A stretch of 64,000 bases of DNA, from contig CBDCYR010000009.1 in NCBI GenBank assembly GCA_965224275.1, positions 124,001-188,000 on the forward strand, in the 5' to 3' direction. The notes below the pieces were generated by a model. It saw only the letters and a list, made by a program, of their open reading frames with translations, ran no database searches and had not been told where the DNA came from. Shown one piece after another: positions 15,625 through 24,616 of the stretch; position 1 is the first letter of the stretch; every line of letters starts with the position of its first letter. The stretch is from CAUZWH01 sp965224275 (GTDB lineage: Bacteria; Pseudomonadota; Alphaproteobacteria; SHVV01). Made by a program: the position numbers and the translations under genes.

Positions 15625-18026
15625 AGTTCACCCTCGGCTGGTTGAAGGAGCATCTCGACACCAATGCGGGGCTCAGCGAGATCATCAATCAACTCACGGC
15701 GAATGGTCTTGAGGTCGAAGAGGTCGCCGATCGCGCCACCGATCTGGCCGCTTTCATTACTGCGCGCGTCATCGAAGCCAAACCCCATCCCAACGCCGAC
15801 AAGCTCCAACTCTGTCTCGTCGACACCGGGTCCGAGCAAGTCCAGGTTGTTTGTGGCGCGCCCAATGCGCGCACCGCCATGAAGGGTGTCTTCGCGCCGG
15901 TCGGCACCACGATACCAGGGACCGGTCTCTATCTTAAGAAGGCGAAGATTCGCGGCGAGGAGTCGCACGGTATGCTGTGTTCAGAGCGCGAGATGGGGAT
16001 CTCCGATGAACACGAGGGCATTATCGAACTTCCCGACGACACCCCGGTCGGCGTGCCCTTTGCCGAGCTGCAAGGGCTGGACGACCCGGTCGTCGAAATC
16101 CAGATAACGCCCAATCGACAAGATTGTCTTGGGATCCATGGCATTGCCAGAGATCTCGCTGCATCGGGAATCGGGACGGCTAGACCACTGGTCATCGATC
16201 CTGTCGCGGGATCTTTCACCAGCCCGATCGACGTTACGTTGAAGTTTGGTGAGACCGCACCCATGCCGTGCCCGTTGTTCGTGGGTCGCTATTTTCGTGG
16301 GGTAAAGAACGGCCCGAGCCCGAAATGGCTGCAGGACCGACTGACCGCCATCGGCCTGCGGCCGATCTCGGCTTTGGTCGATATGACCAACTACTACACC
16401 TTCGATGTTGGCCGTCCCTTGCATGTGTTCGACGCCGATAAAGTCGCCGGTCATATCCACGTTCGCCTATCGACAAAAGGCGAGCGCCTCGCTGCCCTGA
16501 ACGGCAACGAATACGAGACCGACGATGCCATGACCGTGATCGCCGACGATGATGGTGTGCTCGGATTTGGCGGCGTGATCGGGGGTGAGCCCTCTGGTTG
16601 TACTGACGATACCGTCAATGTTTTCATCGAAGCGGCATTGTTCGATCCGATCCGAACCGCCATGACCGGGCGCAAACTGCAAATCGAAAGCGACGCCCGT
16701 TATCGTTTCGAGCGCGGGGTCGATCCGGCCTTCGTCGTTGACGGGATGGAGATCGCCACCCGGTTGGTGCTCGACGTCTGTGGCGGCGAGGCCAGCGAGT
16801 TGGTCGTCGCCGGTGCTGCACCCGATTGGCGGCGGTCGCTCTCCCTTCGCCCCTCGCGGGTTCGCGAGTTGGGCGGTCTCGATGTTTCGTCCGACGAAAT
16901 CGTTCGCATCCTCACATCGCTCGGGTTTGGCGTCGGCCCCGAAAATACACACCTCAACGTCGAGATCCCGTCGTGGCGGTCGGATATCGACGGTGAAGCC
17001 GACTTGGTTGAAGAGGTCGTTCGAATCAAGGGCTACGATGCGATTCCACCGGTGCCAATCCCGCGTCGGAGCGCGGTAACCCAACCGGTCCTGTCGCCCC
17101 TGCAGCGTCGCCGCAGCGCAGTGCGCCGCACGCTCGCCGCGCGCGGGTTAGTCGAAGCGGTTACATTTTCGTTCGCGCCGAAATCGCAGGTCGAGCTGTT
17201 CGGCGGCACCGACGACACCTTGCTCCTCGCCAACCCGATCAGCAGCGATCTCGACGCGATGCGGCCGAGCCTGTTGCCCAATCTTGTCGCCGCCGCCGGT
17301 CGCAATCACGATCGCGGTGCCGATGGAACGGCGCTGTTTGAGGTCGGGCCGGTCTATCACGACGATTCGCCGCAGGGGCAGTCGCAGGTCGCGGGCGGGG
17401 TGCGCTCGGGCGCTGCGGGATCACGTCATTGGCGCGACCGGTCGCGTGCGGTCGATGTATTCGACGCCAAAGCCGATGTCGCGGCAGCACTGGAGGCGCA
17501 CGGTTTCAACTCGGATAACGCTCAAATCGTGGCCGATGCGCCGGCTTGGTACCATCCGGGCCGTTCTGGGGTGCTCAAGCGCGGCCCGCACAAGACATTG
17601 GCTCATTTCGGTGAGCTTCATCCCGCGATATTGGGGCGCATGGATCTAAAAGTGCCGGTGGTGGCATTCGAGGTGTTTCTCGATGACGTACCGCTTCCCA
17701 AGGTGAAACTGCGCCATACCCGGGCTAAGCTCGATCTGGCCGATCTGCCGGCGGTCGAGCGTGACTTTGCGTTCGTCGTCGATCAGGACGCCACGGCGGC
17801 GACGCTGGTCGCCGCAGCGCGGGCCGCCGAAAAAAAGCTCATCACCGAGGTATCCGTATTCGATGTTTATAGCGGTGAGGGCATTGAACCCGGTAAGAAA
17901 TCGATTGCCTTTTCCGTACGCCTGCAACCAACCGAGAAAACCATGACGGAAGCTGAGATCGACGCCGTTGCAGCAAACATCGTCGCGGCTGTGAGCAAAG
18001 CGACGGGGGGAACGTTGCGCGGATGA
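15621..18026 (+). CDS. pheT: Phenylalanyl-tRNA synthetase beta subunit
   Basis: Beta subunit of PheRS, 801 residues. Domains in order are the EMAP-like tRNA-binding domain (LVDTGSEQVQVVCGAPNAR), B3/B4 editing region, B5 (RVRELGGLDVSSDEIVRIL), the catalytic-like core and the C-terminal ferredoxin-fold anticodon-binding domain (FPAVERDFAFVVD-type segment LPAVERDFAFVVDQD). It overlaps pheS by four bases, so synthesis of the two subunits is coupled. Confidence 0.96.
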   Translation: MKFTLGWLKEHLDTNAGLSEIINQLTANGLEVEEVADRATDLAAFITARVIEAKPHPNADKLQLCLVDTGSEQVQVVCGAPNARTAMKGVFAPVGTTIPGTGLYLKKAKIRGEESHGMLCSEREMGISDEHEGIIELPDDTPVGVPFAELQGLDDPVVEIQITPNRQDCLGIHGIARDLAASGIGTARPLVIDPVAGSFTSPIDVTLKFGETAPMPCPLFVGRYFRGVKNGPSPKWLQDRLTAIGLRPISALVDMTNYYTFDVGRPLHVFDADKVAGHIHVRLSTKGERLAALNGNEYETDDAMTVIADDDGVLGFGGVIGGEPSGCTDDTVNVFIEAALFDPIRTAMTGRKLQIESDARYRFERGVDPAFVVDGMEIATRLVLDVCGGEASELVVAGAAPDWRRSLSLRPSRVRELGGLDVSSDEIVRILTSLGFGVGPENTHLNVEIPSWRSDIDGEADLVEEVVRIKGYDAIPPVPIPRRSAVTQPVLSPLQRRRSAVRRTLAARGLVEAVTFSFAPKSQVELFGGTDDTLLLANPISSDLDAMRPSLLPNLVAAAGRNHDRGADGTALFEVGPVYHDDSPQGQSQVAGGVRSGAAGSRHWRDRSRAVDVFDAKADVAAALEAHGFNSDNAQIVADAPAWYHPGRSGVLKRGPHKTLAHFGELHPAILGRMDLKVPVVAFEVFLDDVPLPKVKLRHTRAKLDLADLPAVERDFAFVVDQDATAATLVAAARAAEKKLITEVSVFDVYSGEGIEPGKKSIAFSVRLQPTEKTMTEAEIDAVAANIVAAVSKATGGTLRG

Positions 18027-18233
18027 TCCCACTCACGGGCGATCTGTATCAACTTGGCGTTTCGAAGCGAAATCGCCACAGTCAAGGTTATGAGATAAAT
18101 ATTCACGGCTAGCGTTCAGCGAGAGGGGGATTGGTTTGTCTGCCAGTGCCTCGAAATCGACACCTTACGAGGCATTCTGCGCCAGGCCAGACTGAGCCCT
18201 GACACTTTTGATGACCTTTGAACGCCCAGCGTC

Positions 18234-20042
18234 ATGACGGATCCGGCGCACATTCGCAACTTCGCGATCATCGCGCATATCGATCATGGAAAATCGACGC
18301 TCGCCGATCGCTTGATCGAAGTGTGCGGTGGGTTGAGCAAACGCGAGATGAAGGCGCAGGTGCTCGATTCGATGGACCTCGAACGCGAGCGTGGAATTAC
18401 CATCAAAGCGCAGACCGTTCGTTTGGCTTACTGCGCCGAGGGCGGCGAAACCTATCAGCTCAATCTGATGGACACGCCCGGTCACGTCGACTTCACCTAT
18501 GAGGTAAGCCGATCGCTGGCCGCGTGTGAAGGGTCGCTGTTGCTGGTCGATGCGAGTCAAGGCGTCGAGGCGCAAACCCTGGCCAACGTCTATCAGGCGC
18601 TCGATGTCGACCATGAAATCGTCATCGGACTCAACAAGATCGACCTTCCCGCCTCTGAGCCCGACCGCATTGCCCAGCAAATCGAGGACGTCATCGGCCT
18701 TGATGCGACCCATGCTCTGCGCATCTCGGCTAAGACCGGCACCGGCGTGAAAGAGGTGCTGGAGGCAGTGGTGCATCAAATACCGCCACCACAGGGCGAT
18801 CCGGACGCGCCGCTCAAAGCCCTGCTGGTTGATTCCTGGTACGACCCTTATCTCGGCGTCATGATCCTGGTGCGCCTCCAGGACGGAGTCCTGCGCAAAG
18901 GTATGCGCATCAAAATGATGGCGGCGGGGACTACCCATCTGGTCGAGCGGGTCGGTGTGTTTACGCCAAAGCCGGATGTCCTCGATCAACTTGGCCCGGG
19001 TGAGATCGGGTTTATTACCGCGGGCATTAAAGAGGTGGCCGATACCAATGTCGGCGACACCATCACCGAAGAAAAACGGCCGACGGCGGTCGCGCTGCCG
19101 GGTTTCAAACCCAGCCTGCCGGTGGTTTTCTGTGGTGTTTTCCCGACCGACACCAATGATTTCGAACATCTGCGCGAGAGCCTGGCCAAGCTGCGGCTCA
19201 ACGATTCCAGTTTCCACTACGAACCCGAATCTTCGGCCGCCCTCGGTCTCGGATTCCGGTGCGGCTTTCTCGGCTTGCTGCACCTCGAGATTGTTCAGGA
19301 ACGGCTCGCCCGCGAGTTCGATCTCGATCTGGTCACCACCGCACCGTCGGTGGTCTACCGGCTCCACCTCAGCAACGGTGACGAGATCGAGCTGCACAAC
19401 CCAGCCGATATGCCGGACCCGGTACGGATCGCATCGATCGAAGAGCCCTGGATCAAAGCGACGATCATGGTGCCCGATGATTACCTCGGCAGCGTTCTGA
19501 AGCTGTGCGAAGAACGCCGAGGCGTCCAGCTTGATCTCACCTATGTGGGCAGTCGCGCGATGGTGGTCTATCGATTACCGCTCAACGAGGTTGTGTTCGA
19601 TTTTTACGACCGTTTGAAATCGGTGAGCCGCGGTTATGCCAGCTTCGATTATGACATCGAGGGATATCAAGCCGGCGACCTGGTCAAGATGCAGATATTG
19701 ATCAACGCCGAGCCGGTCGATGCGCTCGCGCTGGTGGTCCATGCTGGTCGTGCCGAAGCCCGCGGGCGGGCGTTATGCGAGCGCCTCAAAGAATTGATTC
19801 CGCGCCACTTGTTCCAAATACCGATCCAGGCTGCGATCGGCGGCCGAGTCATCGCCCGCGAAACCATTCGTGCCCTGCGAAAAGATGTGCTTGCCAAGTG
19901 CTATGGCGGCGATGTCACGCGCAAACGCAAACTGTTGGAGAAACAAAAGGCCGGCAAGAAGCGGATGCGGCAAGTTGGCCAGGTCGACATTCCGCAGGAA
20001 GCGTTTATCGAGGCCCTCAAGATCGGCACCGGCGAGGGTTGA
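18234..20042 (+). CDS. lepA: Elongation factor 4 (LepA GTPase)
   Basis: Translational GTPase that acts on stalled or mistranslocated ribosomes, 602 residues. G1 is AHIDHGKSTL, G2 is ERGITIKAQ, G3 is DTPGH, and G4 is NKIDLP. The EF4-specific C-terminal domain follows (FYDRLKSVSRGYASFDY and DVTRKRKLLEKQKAGKKRM). The 207-bp gap upstream of it, after pheT, holds no gene that I can see and should contain its promoter. A long reading frame on the opposite strand is a shadow. Confidence 0.96.
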   Translation: MTDPAHIRNFAIIAHIDHGKSTLADRLIEVCGGLSKREMKAQVLDSMDLERERGITIKAQTVRLAYCAEGGETYQLNLMDTPGHVDFTYEVSRSLAACEGSLLLVDASQGVEAQTLANVYQALDVDHEIVIGLNKIDLPASEPDRIAQQIEDVIGLDATHALRISAKTGTGVKEVLEAVVHQIPPPQGDPDAPLKALLVDSWYDPYLGVMILVRLQDGVLRKGMRIKMMAAGTTHLVERVGVFTPKPDVLDQLGPGEIGFITAGIKEVADTNVGDTITEEKRPTAVALPGFKPSLPVVFCGVFPTDTNDFEHLRESLAKLRLNDSSFHYEPESSAALGLGFRCGFLGLLHLEIVQERLAREFDLDLVTTAPSVVYRLHLSNGDEIELHNPADMPDPVRIASIEEPWIKATIMVPDDYLGSVLKLCEERRGVQLDLTYVGSRAMVVYRLPLNEVVFDFYDRLKSVSRGYASFDYDIEGYQAGDLVKMQILINAEPVDALALVVHAGRAEARGRALCERLKELIPRHLFQIPIQAAIGGRVIARETIRALRKDVLAKCYGGDVTRKRKLLEKQKAGKKRMRQVGQVDIPQEAFIEALKIGTGEG

Positions 20043-20108
20043 GTATTTACGTTTGGATCGGCTCAGCAGGTTGGCTTAAGCAAGCGATGCAATGCTAGCC
20101 GGCCGCTC

Positions 20109-20123
20109 GTGGATTCCATCCAC
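20109..20123. repeat. Small palindrome GTGGAT-TCC-ATCCAC
   Basis: A 6-bp perfect stem with 3-base loop between the ends of lepA and the convergent membrane-protein gene. The core GGATTCCATCCACTA is nearly repeated at 12762-12776, and a similar palindrome is at 53068-53088. Confidence 0.5.
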
Positions 20124-20138
20124 TAGCCCATTTGATCG

Positions 20139-20456
20139 CTAATGGTTGCGGAGGCCGCTGCGGCGCAGTTTGCGCGCGCGAAATGCGTAGATCAGGATGA
20201 GGCCGATAACGCCAAACACCGCCCAGGTCGGCCATAACAACACCGCGACGATGATCGGATCCCACAATTCGGGAAGCACGTAGCGCTGGATCGCGGCTTG
20301 AGCGAGCCCAATGCTGGCCCGGTTGAGTTCGAACCATTGTTGGCCAAGCGGGGTAATGTCGATCGCGCGGGCTGCTAGCGAGGCCACAATGTCGGCTCCC
20401 AACGCCACCAGTGCGATGATTAAAAACAGCCACCCAATGATCCGGCCGACTATCAC
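20139..20456 (-). CDS. Small two-span membrane protein of unknown function
   Basis: 105 residues with a hydrophobic N-terminal helix (GWLFLIIALVALGADIVASL) and a second one at residues 68-92 (IIVAVLLWPTWAVFGVIGLILIYAF split here for length), then a basic tail RARKLRRSGLRNH. The first amphipathic middle part is not recognised. I know similar small proteins in Rhodospirillales, but no function. It converges with lepA. Confidence 0.65.
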   Translation of the reverse strand: MIVGRIIGWLFLIIALVALGADIVASLAARAIDITPLGQQWFELNRASIGLAQAAIQRYVLPELWDPIIVAVLLWPTWAVFGVIGLILIYAFRARKLRRSGLRNH

Positions 20457-20574
20457 TACAATCCCCTCAAGCCCGTCTGGGCCCCCAGGTTAGCGCGCTT
20501 TTGGCATCACGCCCACGGGTTTGCTTGCGTGCTGCCGGTTGCCGACTATATTTCCGCGACGCGCTGCGTCAACC

Positions 20575-20664
20575 GGAGGGGTGGCCGAGTGGTCGAAGGC
20601 GCACGCTTGGAAAGCGTGTGTACGTGCAAGCGTACCGTGGGTTCGAATCCCACTCCCTCCGCCA
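20575..20664 (+). tRNA. tRNA-Ser (anticodon GGA)
   Basis: GGAGGGG acceptor strand, D-arm GGCCGAGTGGTCGAAGGC, anticodon stem CACGC/GCGTG with loop TTGGAAA (anticodon GGA), a long variable arm (GTGTACGTGCAAGCGTACC), T-arm GTGGGTTCGAATCCCAC and encoded CCA at 20662-20664. 90 nt. Confidence 0.96.
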
Positions 20665-20719
20665 TCCGCCTCCGCCAAGGCTTCGGCGGGATTAGCTGAG
20701 TTTTCTCTGGAGGCGGATG
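20663..20719. repeat. Palindromic element abutting tRNA-Ser
   Basis: An 11-bp perfect inverted repeat, CATCCGCCTCC (20663-20673) and GGAGGCGGATG (20709-20719), encloses a second hairpin CGCCAAGGCTTCGGCG. The left arm overlaps the last bases of the tRNA CCA. A related motif, CGCCGTAGCTTTAGCGAAGGCG, follows at about 20723-20744, just before the GIY-YIG start codon. Confidence 0.65.
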
Positions 20720-20774
20720 TCACGCCGTAGCTTTAGCGAAGGCGGACCCACTGATGCATTATGTTTACATCTTA

Positions 20775-20791
20775 GAGTCCGACTCGAAACT
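20775..20791 (+). repeat. IS left terminal inverted repeat
   Basis: GAGTCCGACTCGAAACT, directly after the TTA target duplication. Pairs with the right repeat at 21690-21706 with three mismatches. Confidence 0.85.
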
Positions 20792-21625
20792 CTATGTTTG
20801 ATAACAGTACCTTGCGAGCCGCCTTGTGAGGAGTCGGATGTTGGCGACAAGAATCCATGCCTGTGCGGAGGCGATTGATTTCTCCCAATCCTTGGCCAGT
20901 CGACGGCATCGGTTGAGCCAGGCGAAGGTCCTCTCGACGACCCATCGTCTGGGCAGGAGCTCGAAGCCCTGGGCGGTGTCTGAGCGCTTGATGATCTCGA
21001 GCTTCCAGCGGCCGATGTCCTCAAGGGCGCCCTCGAGTTTCGGTCCCGCGTAGGCGGCGTCGGCGAAGAGGTGACGCAGCCGGGGGAAGCGATGACGGAT
21101 CGATTTGAGGACCTCGGGCGCGCCGTCGCGGTCCTGGATATCGGCTGCGTGCACGATCAGGCCGACCAGCAGGCCGAGTGTATCGGTGACGATGTGACGC
21201 TTGCGGCCCTTGATCTTCTTGCCCGCGTCATAGCCCCGAACACCACCGCTTTCCGTGGTTTTCACGCTCTGGCTGTCGATCACCCCGGCGCTCGGGCCGG
21301 CCTCGCGTCCTTCCAGCTCCCGGGCCGCCATGACCAGGTGATGGTTGATGCTCTCCAGCAGGCCGTTGGAGCGCCAGTCGTAGAAATAGCGCTGGACCGT
21401 GGAAGGCGGAGGGAAGTCGTTCGGCAACATCGCCCACTGGCAGCCCGTCGAGGCCATGTACATGACCGCATCCATGACATGGCGCAGGTCCGTCGTCCTC
21501 GGCCGGCCGATCTTCTTGCGCGGCGGCATGAGCGGCGCGATCAACGCCCACTCTCGATCCGTCAGGTCGCTTGCGTAGCGCCCGCCACGGCGCTCATAAT
21601 TCGGGCGAGTGATTTCGGTCCACAT
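20792..21625 (-). CDS. IS5-family DDE transposase
   Basis: 277 residues from ATG 21625 (MWTEITRPNYERRGGRYASD); a further in-frame start exists at 21667. It has the N-terminal LTDREWALIAPLMPPRKK block, first catalytic Asp in AGVIDSQSVKTTESGG, second Asp in LRHLFADAAYAGPKLEG and the Glu in RRWVVERTFAWLNRCRRLAKDWE. The frame is intact, so the element may still be active. It lies within the GIY-YIG gene on the opposite strand. Confidence 0.95.
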   Translation of the reverse strand: MWTEITRPNYERRGGRYASDLTDREWALIAPLMPPRKKIGRPRTTDLRHVMDAVMYMASTGCQWAMLPNDFPPPSTVQRYFYDWRSNGLLESINHHLVMAARELEGREAGPSAGVIDSQSVKTTESGGVRGYDAGKKIKGRKRHIVTDTLGLLVGLIVHAADIQDRDGAPEVLKSIRHRFPRLRHLFADAAYAGPKLEGALEDIGRWKLEIIKRSDTAQGFELLPRRWVVERTFAWLNRCRRLAKDWEKSIASAQAWILVANIRLLTRRLARYCYQT

Positions 21626-21689
21626 GTTGTGCCTCCTCGTTTGCTTTGACACAACCGAGTAAGCCACAACCGACTGAAATCACTCAACT

Positions 21690-21706
21690 AGTTTCGGGTT
21701 GGCCTC
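21690..21706 (-). repeat. IS right terminal inverted repeat
   Basis: Plus-strand AGTTTCGGGTTGGCCTC, directly before the second TTA at 21707-21709. It defines the right end of the element. Confidence 0.85.
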
Positions 21707-21969
21707 TTAGAAAGCGTCACAGATCCCGGGCATTTCTATGTTGGTTTGACAGCGAATGTTGAGCGTCGTTTGCAGAATCACAATGCCGGCGGTTCCACTC
21801 ACACCGCAAAGTACCGGCCATGGAAACTTTCGACGTTTATCGGGTTTTCGGATCGTGCCAAGGCGCGTCGGTTTGAGCGGTATCTCAAGTCTGGCTCCGG
21901 ACGCGCCTTCTCTAAGAAACACTTCTGAATCATCATAGAGACGTTCGATTCACACCATGAAAGCCGCTA

Positions 21970-22674
21970 ATGCTTCGTCGCCGTACCCGGGTTGATGCTC
22001 TGATAGGTCCTGGCGGCGTTCCGGTCGTCGTGCAACGCACCAATCGTAAAAAGACGGTCGGGATCATCGTTGAGAATGGGGGGGTCCGTATTCGGGCACC
22101 CAAACGCCTTGCAAATTGGCGAATCCAGGAACTTATTAACGATCGAGCGGAATGGATCAGCGCCAAGCTGCGCCGCCAAGCGGCGCGACCCGTCCCGTCC
22201 CCGCGATGCTACGCCAATGGCGAGGAGTTCCTCTATCTCGGCCAATCCCATCGGCTCATGATCGTCGACGACGAAGACCAGCCGATCACGATCGAAAACG
22301 ATTGCCTAGTGGCGCCTCGATCGCTCGATCCGGCTTCGCGTATTGCGGCGTGGTACCGGCGCCAGGCCGAGATCGTCTTGCGTGAAACCACAGACCGATT
22401 CGCGCTACTTATCGGGGTTGTCCCACGCTCGGTCACGGTGCGGGAGTACAAGAGCCAGTGGGGGAGCTGCAATTCACGGGGTGACGTCCGCTACAATACG
22501 CGGCTCATCCTAGCGCCCATCGATGTCGTCGAATACGTGGTGGTTCACGAACTCGCGCACTTGCTCCATCTCAATCATTCGCCGCGCTATTGGGAGCGCG
22601 TGAGCGCTATCATTCCTGATCACCGGGAACGGCGAAAATGGCTTAGGAAAAACGGAGCAACGCTCCAGATCTGA
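21970..22674 (+). CDS. YgjP-type zinc metallopeptidase-like protein (DUF45)
   Basis: 234 residues. The C-terminal half has the zinc-binding HELAHLLHLNHSPRYW (HExxH plus a downstream His) preceded by SQWGSCNSRGDVRYNTRLIL, both diagnostic of the YgjP/SprT-like family. The N-terminal part (RTNRKKTVGIIVENGGVRIRAP) is the usual beta-rich lead. Its substrate is not known to me. It stands alone, downstream of the disrupted GIY-YIG gene. Confidence 0.85.
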   Translation: MLRRRTRVDALIGPGGVPVVVQRTNRKKTVGIIVENGGVRIRAPKRLANWRIQELINDRAEWISAKLRRQAARPVPSPRCYANGEEFLYLGQSHRLMIVDDEDQPITIENDCLVAPRSLDPASRIAAWYRRQAEIVLRETTDRFALLIGVVPRSVTVREYKSQWGSCNSRGDVRYNTRLILAPIDVVEYVVVHELAHLLHLNHSPRYWERVSAIIPDHRERRKWLRKNGATLQI

Positions 22675-22785
22675 GCCGCCCGCTGGAGATGGTTAGGTTC
22701 GCCAGGGCTTTCCCGTGGCCGCGCTATCGACTCTTGTGGTTCGTTGGATCGAGTACGACAATTTTTCGAATTGGGGGAATTAGAG

Positions 22786-23382
22786 ATGACGGATGCATAC
22801 GGACTGTACGAGTTTGTCGACGAGGTGCGTCGCTGTATCGCCCAACAGCAATCGCCGGCGGCAGTGTTGGAGGCTGTGTCTCCCGGGTTTGAACGTTTGC
22901 TCGCGAACCCGACCTTCCTGCGCGAAAAGATCGAGGAAGTTGGGGTCCATAGCGACGAAGTCTGTTTGCACGCGGAGCCCAATAACGGCTTTGTCGTGCT
23001 TGCTCGCGGCGTTTCGCAGAAGCAGACCTATCAGGGAAAGTCGCATGCCGTCGTGCCGCATGATCACGGCCCGTTGTGGGCGCTGTATGGCATTTACGAG
23101 GGCAGCTCCAACCTGCAGCGCTGGGAGCCGGATGCGTCAGAACAATCCGGTCCGTTTCCGGGGCTGAAATTGGCATCCGAGCGCCCCGTAAGCCCCGGTG
23201 GGATGGATGCGATCGAACCCCACAACATGCATTTACCGGTGCACACCCCAGGGGCTGGCACGATCATCATTGTGGTTTACGACCATCCGTTGGATGCAGT
23301 TGTGCGCCGCGGCTACGTCGCGTCCGCGAAAACGGTGACCGATTTCCAAGGCATTTTTCCACCGCTCGAACTACCCACATAG
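22786..23382 (+). CDS. Cupin-fold protein, cysteine-dioxygenase-like
   Basis: 198 residues from ATG 22786 (MTDAYGLYEFV). A cupin motif with likely metal ligands is seen in VPHDHGPLWALYGIYEGSS and a second in EPHNMHLPVHTPGAGTIIIVVY. This layout resembles cysteine/thiol dioxygenases and related predicted metal-dependent enzymes. The reaction is not known. It could belong with the dioxygenase genes to its right, but it faces the other way. Confidence 0.6.
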   Translation: MTDAYGLYEFVDEVRRCIAQQQSPAAVLEAVSPGFERLLANPTFLREKIEEVGVHSDEVCLHAEPNNGFVVLARGVSQKQTYQGKSHAVVPHDHGPLWALYGIYEGSSNLQRWEPDASEQSGPFPGLKLASERPVSPGGMDAIEPHNMHLPVHTPGAGTIIIVVYDHPLDAVVRRGYVASAKTVTDFQGIFPPLELPT

Positions 23383-23409
23383 TGTGCTTTCGTCGGCTAC
23401 GGACAATGA

Positions 23410-23439
23410 GAAAGGGCGGTCCCCGAAGACCGCCCTTTC
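23410..23439. terminator. Hairpin terminator between convergent genes
   Basis: A 12-bp perfect stem, GAAAGGGCGGTC (23410-23421) and GACCGCCCTTTC (23428-23439), with a 6-base loop. It lies between the cupin and parvulin genes, which converge. The A/T ends of the stem supply a short U-tract on either strand. Confidence 0.75.
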
Positions 23440-23567
23440 AACACGCGATGGAAACCTGAGCTTAGCTGCTCAACGCGTCGCTCGCCTTGGCAGTGTGGGT
23501 CGCGATCACATCCATCAAAACCGGTGACAGACAATCGTAGGGCCTAAGCGCGCCCTCGAAGCTGGGC

Positions 23568-23888
23568 CTATGCCGTGCGATGGATGAGGTGGTAGCCAAA
23601 TGCGGTTTCGACGACGTCACTGATCTCGCCGACACCCATCCCGAAGGCGGCCTGTTCGAATTCCGGCACCATCATGCCACGGCCAAAATCACCGAGTTCG
23701 CCACCTTGGCTGCTGGACGGGCAATCAGAATGTTCTTTCGCGAGTTCGCTAAACTCGGCGCCGTCATCGATCTTTGCTTTAAGCCCGCCGATTTCTTCAA
23801 GCGCGTCCTCGCGCGAACGCGACGAACTCGCGTTTTGCGAACCGTCAAACGAAAGGAGAATGTGCGAAGCGCTAACTTGGTCGGTCAT
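23568..23888 (-). CDS. Parvulin-type peptidyl-prolyl isomerase (PpiC-like)
   Basis: Stand-alone rotamase domain of 106 residues with no signal peptide, so probably cytoplasmic. Conserved parvulin blocks are ASHILLSF, LAKEHSDCPSSSQGGELGDFGRGMM and FGMGVGEISDVVETAFGYHLIH. It follows the VOC gene at 24044-24583 on the same strand after 155 bases, a gap in which I see no gene. Confidence 0.93.
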   Translation of the reverse strand: MTDQVSASHILLSFDGSQNASSSRSREDALEEIGGLKAKIDDGAEFSELAKEHSDCPSSSQGGELGDFGRGMMVPEFEQAAFGMGVGEISDVVETAFGYHLIHRTA

Positions 23889-24043
23889 GGTTTCCGTCCC
23901 TTCTTAGGAAAACAACTAATCGAGCGGACAGCGCATCTCCAAGGCTGGAGCGCACGGCGCGCAAGCATGCACAATACGCGGGTTTTCAGCTATTCAAATA
24001 TGCCCATCGGGTTTGGGTTAGGCGGCGCCCGGCTAACGTCAAC

Positions 24044-24583
24044 TCAGCCCGATGTGTATGTCTTCACCGGTGAGTCGTCCATAAATGCCAGGTGTTCGTA
24101 CTCGACCAGTTCGAGTTGATTGCCCCACGGATCGAGGAAATAGTTCACGCGCAAACCGGCGCACGGGCCATCGTCGAGGACAATAGGTCCGGCCATCACC
24201 CGACACCCGTTTTCAGCGAGATAGGTTTTTGCAACCTCAAGGTCGGTTACCTTGAAGGCGAGGTGATGGCCGCCATAATCGCAATTACGCGGCGGCGTGG
24301 TGCTGCGATCGTCGGGCTTGTCGTATTGGAACAGCTCGAGCATGAGGTTCGGTCCGACCTGCAGCATCGCGATTGTCAATCGGGCGCCGACAACGTTGAG
24401 GTGGGCCTCGGTCCAACCGCGACCATCGTCCATCGGCGGGATCTCGGCGTTGTCGAACGGGCCGAGCCGATAGAGCTCGGTACCGCCAATTACCTGGCTA
24501 TAGAAGGCAACTGCGTCGTCTAGGTTTGGTACGGTAATCGCCGTATGGTCGACATGCTGCAATCCGGGTATCCCTCCAGCCAT
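24044..24583 (-). CDS. VOC-family protein (glyoxalase/extradiol-dioxygenase fold)
   Basis: 179 residues with paired beta-alpha-beta-beta-beta modules: LQHVDHTAITVPNLDDAVAFYSQVIGG at the start (first metal ligand probably His in VDHTAI) and GGHHLAFKVTDLE with DPWGNQLELVEYE (Glu ligand) later. Metal-dependent chemistry on an aromatic or aldehyde intermediate is likely. Last gene of the apparent operon GST - Rieske alpha - beta - VOC, starting 33 bases after the beta subunit. Confidence 0.85.
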   Translation of the reverse strand: MAGGIPGLQHVDHTAITVPNLDDAVAFYSQVIGGTELYRLGPFDNAEIPPMDDGRGWTEAHLNVVGARLTIAMLQVGPNLMLELFQYDKPDDRSTTPPRNCDYGGHHLAFKVTDLEVAKTYLAENGCRVMAGPIVLDDGPCAGLRVNYFLDPWGNQLELVEYEHLAFMDDSPVKTYTSG

Positions 24584-24616
24584 GATTCTCCCTCCTACGG
24601 ATGTTGTGCGTGGCGG

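Larger units (their letters stand above)
20775..21706 (-). mobile_element. IS5-family insertion sequence (IS1031-like), apparently complete
   Basis: 932 bp bounded by imperfect 17-bp terminal inverted repeats (14 of 17 matching): GAGTCCGACTCGAAACT at the left and, inverted, GAGGCCAACCCGAAACT at the right. It is flanked by a TTA duplication at 20772-20774 and 21707-21709, which fits the TNA target of this subgroup. One transposase gene occupies almost the full length. Confidence 0.9.
20754..21928 (+). pseudogene. GIY-YIG nuclease-domain gene split by IS insertion
   Basis: Codons 1-7 (MHYVYIL, 20754-20774) are separated from the rest (ESVTDPGHFYVGLTANVERR, from 21710 to the TGA at 21928) by the insertion sequence. 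Removing the IS and one TTA copy restores a 79-residue GIY-YIG domain protein of UPF0213 type, with the GIY-like VYIL and the YVG motif plus RFERYLKSGSG. Function of this small family is not settled. The 3' part has no good start of its own, so the gene is probably inactive. Confidence 0.9.

Noticed and set aside
18165..19397. A 410-codon open frame on the minus strand opposite lepA
   Set aside because: It lies fully inside lepA, whose GTPase motifs are unambiguous. Its own translation matches no family and has no SD. Typical of GC-rich DNA.
23462..23515. A 17-codon minus-strand frame (MDVIATHTAKASDALSS) between parvulin and its terminator
   Set aside because: Looks helical and ends just before the hairpin at 23410-23439, but it is too short and has no clear SD or homologue known to me.
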